Below, piece after piece: positions 61,596 to 64,000 of a stretch of DNA of 64,000 nucleotides. Each line of letters starts with the position of its first letter. Position 1 is the first letter of the stretch. Below the pieces are notes generated by a model. It ran no database searches and was not told the DNA's origin. It saw nothing but the letters and a program-made list of their open reading frames with translations. Origin of the DNA: JAPPLB01 sp965204095 (lineage in GTDB: Bacteria > Acidobacteriota > Terriglobia > Bryobacterales > UBA6623); the NCBI GenBank assembly GCA_965204095.1, contig OZ241991.1:5022001-5086000 (forward strand), written 5' to 3'. The translations under genes and the position numbers were made by a program.

Positions 61596-62297
61596 ATGAA
61601 ACTGCTGCTCACCAACGACGACGGCATCGAAGCGCCCGGTCTGGAAGCTCTCGGGCAGGTTGCGGACGGTCTTGGCGAGATCCTGGTGGCGGCGCCCCGC
61701 GAGCCGGCTTCCGGCATCAGCCACGCCACGACCACCGACAGTCCGATTCGCGTCAATGCACATCACCTCAAGCGCTATTCCGTCCAAGGCACGCCTGCCG
61801 ACTGCGTGCGCGTGGCGCTCCACCGCCATGAATCCGGCTTCGACTGCGTCCTGGCGGGCATCAACGATGGAGCCAACCTCGGCGTCGATGTCTACCATTC
61901 CGGTACGGTCGCCGCTGTAAGGGAAGCCGCGATTCACGGTCTGAAAGCGATCGCCGTTTCCCACTATCACAACCGGCCTTTGGAACAAGCGGACTGGCGA
62001 AGGGCGGTTCTGTGGACCAGGCCCCTCATCGAGGATCTGCTGGCGCAGCCTTCTCTTCCCGGCCAGTTCTGGAACGTGAACCTGCCGATGCCGGGCGACA
62101 CCGAAGACCCTCCCGAGGTCGTCTATTGCGCGCTCGACCCCTCACCCCTGCCCCTCAGCTTTCGTGAAGAAAACGAACTGCTGCACTACAACGGACGGTA
62201 CTCCTTGCGCCCGAGGCGAGAGGACCACGACGTGGATGTCTGCTTCGGTGGCAAGATCGCCGTGACGGCGCTCCAGGTCACCAACATCGTGCCTTGA
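61596..62297 (+). CDS. surE: 5'-nucleotidase SurE
   Basis: The 233-residue metal-dependent phosphatase acts on nucleoside monophosphates. LLLTNDDGIEAPGLEAL carries the Asp-Asp metal pair. AAPREPASGISHATT, YSVQGTPADCVRVAL and VLAGINDGANLGVDVYHSGT, followed by VAAVREAAIHGLKAIAVS, are the family's diagnostic blocks. It is divergent from the acyl-CoA dehydrogenase gene, and no clear ribosome-binding site precedes the ATG. Confidence 0.95.
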   Translation: MKLLLTNDDGIEAPGLEALGQVADGLGEILVAAPREPASGISHATTTDSPIRVNAHHLKRYSVQGTPADCVRVALHRHESGFDCVLAGINDGANLGVDVYHSGTVAAVREAAIHGLKAIAVSHYHNRPLEQADWRRAVLWTRPLIEDLLAQPSLPGQFWNVNLPMPGDTEDPPEVVYCALDPSPLPLSFREENELLHYNGRYSLRPRREDHDVDVCFGGKIAVTALQVTNIVP

Positions 62298-62480
62298 GGC
62301 CGAAGCCTGACCGAGCAATGATACGGCACCTCAAGCTTCCATTCGTCGGGCGGCTCGGGCGTCGTTTCCCCCTGTGGCAGACAAAGAAGAGCCGCTACCG
62401 CCTGGTTTCGGAAGCCGCGGGTTTGATGGGATGGGTGATGGGCCGAACCCTCGAAGGCGCGGCCCACAAGGAGGCGCCGG

Positions 62481-63557
62481 TTACGGCAACATCGGTTCCG
62501 TAATCGTGTACTCGACGTCAAGCGACTTCAAGAACGCCACCAGGTCCGCCTTGTCCTCGTCGGTGAGGTTCGCGTTCTTGGCGTCGGCCAGATTCGTCTC
62601 GTCCAACCACTCGTTGGCCTTGCCTCCGGTAGACATCAACTCGACGGCATCCTCGAGCGTCGCCACGCTGCCATCGTGCATATAGGGGGCGGACTTGCTG
62701 ATGTCGAGCAACGTCGGCGTCTTGAACGCGCCCGTGTCCTTTTCGTCTCCGGAGACCTTGGCGCGGCCCACATCGGGTGTCTCCGCGTCCATGCCGATGC
62801 CGACATTGTGGTATTGCAGGTCGGTCAGCAGAAGGCCGTCGTGGCAGTTGGTGCACTTGGCCTTCTCGCTGAAGACCGTCCATCCACGTCTCGCCTGTTC
62901 GCTGATGGCCGAGTTGTCCCCGGCACGGAACTTTACCCAGGCCGAATCGGCAGCCACGATTGTGCGCATGAACGAAGCAACGGCCTTCGCTACGTTATCC
63001 GGCGTGGCGTCCTCACCAAAGATCGCGTTGAACTGCTCTTTGTAGCCCTCGATCCCGTTCAACTTGGCGCAGATGTCATCCATGCTCGGCGCGCCGTCAT
63101 TGCCGGATGCGCCCATGTTGCCCCCGCTCCAGGCGCCTTGCACCTGTTTCTCGAGTGCGCCCGAACGGCCGTCCCAATAAAGCTCCGAGTGGTAGCCGAT
63201 ATTCCAGAGCGTCGGGCTCGATCGCGTCAACGTCTTGTCGAACGCACCGATGGCGACCGGCTTGCCGTCGGTCAGGCCGTGTTCCTTGAGGTGGCAGCCA
63301 TAGCAGGAACGATTGCCGTCACCGCTCAGTCGCTGGTCGTAGTAAAGCTGCCTGCCGAGCGCAACCTTTTCCGCGGTCATTGGGTTGTCCTCAGGAATCT
63401 CCATCTCGGCGTAGCCTTCAAGCTGCGGGAAGGCGGCCTCTTCCGGTTCGGGCTCTTCGGATGTCGGGACATCGCAGCCCATGAATCCGAGCGCCACGAC
63501 CAATACCGCCAAAGCCCCCGTCACCATAGGACGGTTTTCTTGCCAAAAGGACAGCAT
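62481..63557 (-). CDS. Di-haem cytochrome c peroxidase (MauG/CcpA-like) lipoprotein
   Basis: The product has 358 residues. AAGGAG lies 7 bases before the ATG. The signal ends LGFMGCD (Cys 28), so the protein is probably lipid-anchored. Two haem sites are present, CYGCH (85-89) and CTNCH (235-239). LGRQLYYDQRLSGDGNRSC, RSSPTLWNIGYHSELYWDGR and GAFKTPTLLDISKSAPYMHD are standard for bacterial di-haem peroxidases, which reduce hydrogen peroxide with electrons from c-type cytochromes. It is monocistronic. Confidence 0.94.
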   Translation of the reverse strand: MLSFWQENRPMVTGALAVLVVALGFMGCDVPTSEEPEPEEAAFPQLEGYAEMEIPEDNPMTAEKVALGRQLYYDQRLSGDGNRSCYGCHLKEHGLTDGKPVAIGAFDKTLTRSSPTLWNIGYHSELYWDGRSGALEKQVQGAWSGGNMGASGNDGAPSMDDICAKLNGIEGYKEQFNAIFGEDATPDNVAKAVASFMRTIVAADSAWVKFRAGDNSAISEQARRGWTVFSEKAKCTNCHDGLLLTDLQYHNVGIGMDAETPDVGRAKVSGDEKDTGAFKTPTLLDISKSAPYMHDGSVATLEDAVELMSTGGKANEWLDETNLADAKNANLTDEDKADLVAFLKSLDVEYTITEPMLP

Positions 63558-63674
63558 GACGTTTCTCCTTTGAGGCTTCTTCGCAGGAAGACTTCCCGTC
63601 CTGAAGCGTAGTTATTGTAACGCCGCATTTTGAACCATATCAAGGGGGAATCCGTGTATCGAGACTCCTCGTCC

Positions 63675-64000
63675 CTAGCGAAACTCCGCCTTTACCCGCT
63701 TGAGTTCCGCTGCCTCCGGCAACTTGCGGTAATAGGGATCGAGCGGAAAGCATCCCGAGATCATCCCGTTGCGCGGTCCCGTCGTGCAGTCGCTGAACGT
63801 ACGGCAGACCCGTTTCGTTTCCAGCGAGCCCCTGACGAGAACATCCCGCGGCAGCGTCGGATACGACAAAACCACGCGGCCCAATCCCACTGAATCCGTC
63901 CGTCCCGTTCGCACTGCCCATTGCGCCACGTGCGGCAGATACTCCTGCAGATAAGAGTACGCGGTGCCCACGACCGTCATGCCGGGGAAGCGGTTCTTGA
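63675..64000 (-). CDS. NADH:flavin oxidoreductase (Old Yellow Enzyme family), 3' part
   Basis: Only the last 108 or so codons are inside the window; the frame is open to the edge, so the start lies beyond 64000. The segment AYSYLQEYLPHVAQWAVRTG, DSVGLGRVVLSYPTLPRDVL and VCRTFSDCTTGPRNGMISGC, followed by FPLDPYYRKLPE, matches the C-terminal barrel end and Cys-rich region of FMN-dependent NADH:flavin oxidoreductases. The substrate is unknown. Confidence 0.85.
   Translation of the reverse strand, partial: KNRFPGMTVVGTAYSYLQEYLPHVAQWAVRTGRTDSVGLGRVVLSYPTLPRDVLVRGSLETKRVCRTFSDCTTGPRNGMISGCFPLDPYYRKLPEAAELKRVKAEFR

Noticed and set aside
62294..62503. Possible small plus-strand gene overlapping the end of surE (TTGA)
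   Set aside because: It is short and basic, has no ribosome-binding site, and its end lies inside the peroxidase gene; nothing supports it beyond being open.

Overview
The window (about 60% G+C by eye) reads like a chromosome segment of an Acidobacteriota bacterium, probably the Bryobacter/Solibacter side. The pointers are a VWFA-related acidobacterial-type protein at 3.1 kb, a BlaR1-like M56 peptidase fused to a GWxTD domain at 11.7 kb, a PSD1-type cytochrome with a DUF1501 partner at 32-36 kb, and a bacterial Ffh/rpsP/KH/rimM/trmD/rplS/rnhB operon. No rRNA, tRNA or CRISPR array was seen. The taxonomic call is inference from family content only.

Layout. 0-9 kb: an unrecognised large protein and a VWA protein, followed by a complete IS630-type insertion sequence, a palindromic repeat, a BNR/PHP-like secreted protein and a rhodanese. 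9-13 kb: tatC and tatA on the minus strand, then a BlaI/BlaR1-like pair on the plus strand. 13-17.5 kb (minus): an enolase-superfamily dehydratase, prmC, prfA and a DUF1385 gene. 17.5-25 kb (plus): a small membrane protein, a LolA-like protein, a MerR regulator with a copper ATPase, a sulfatase-modifying-factor-like protein, a DUF1080 protein and a sugar isomerase. 25-30 kb (minus): the ffh-to-rnhB translation and export operon. 30-36 kb: an orphan double-Cache sensor and the PSD1/DUF1501 pair. 36-41.6 kb (minus): trpC-trpF-trpB-trpA-aroQ-tyrA. 42 kb: a toxin-antitoxin pair beside the wreck of a helicase-like gene. 43-50 kb: a methyltransferase-immunoglobulin fusion, leuC-leuD, an Nramp-like transporter and an orphan osmolyte-type binding protein. 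50-57.6 kb: a membrane-fused GlcF, a DinB lipoprotein, a three-gene GH-like/sialidase/aldolase operon and a steroid-5-alpha-reductase-like enzyme. 57.8-64 kb: acyl-CoA dehydrogenase, a second Nramp-like transporter and an amidohydrolase as one operon, then surE, a di-haem peroxidase and the end of an Old Yellow Enzyme gene.

The most unusual content is repetitive. A family of imperfect palindromes of roughly 130-280 bp, with termini like GCCTGCATTTCTCACCAC and often flanked by TA, occurs seven times, plus one fragment. A second TA-flanked inverted-repeat family occurs twice. Several copies sit exactly on stop codons (VWA protein, tyrA, the PSD1 gene). One copy supplies a Shine-Dalgarno sequence, an ATG and 43 codons to the gene at 21.8 kb, and one lies against the 5' end of the toxin gene. 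They behave like TA-targeting, MITE-like elements; no matching transposase is visible, because the local IS630 has different ends.

Other points of interest are Tyr/Asp-rich tails on both Tat proteins, two Nramp-like transporters lacking the metal-binding DPGN motif, promoter-start spacings that predict leaderless mRNAs for blaI and merR, and several unusual fusions (M56-GWxTD with an internal lipobox, GlcF with a membrane domain, methyltransferase with Ig-like domains).
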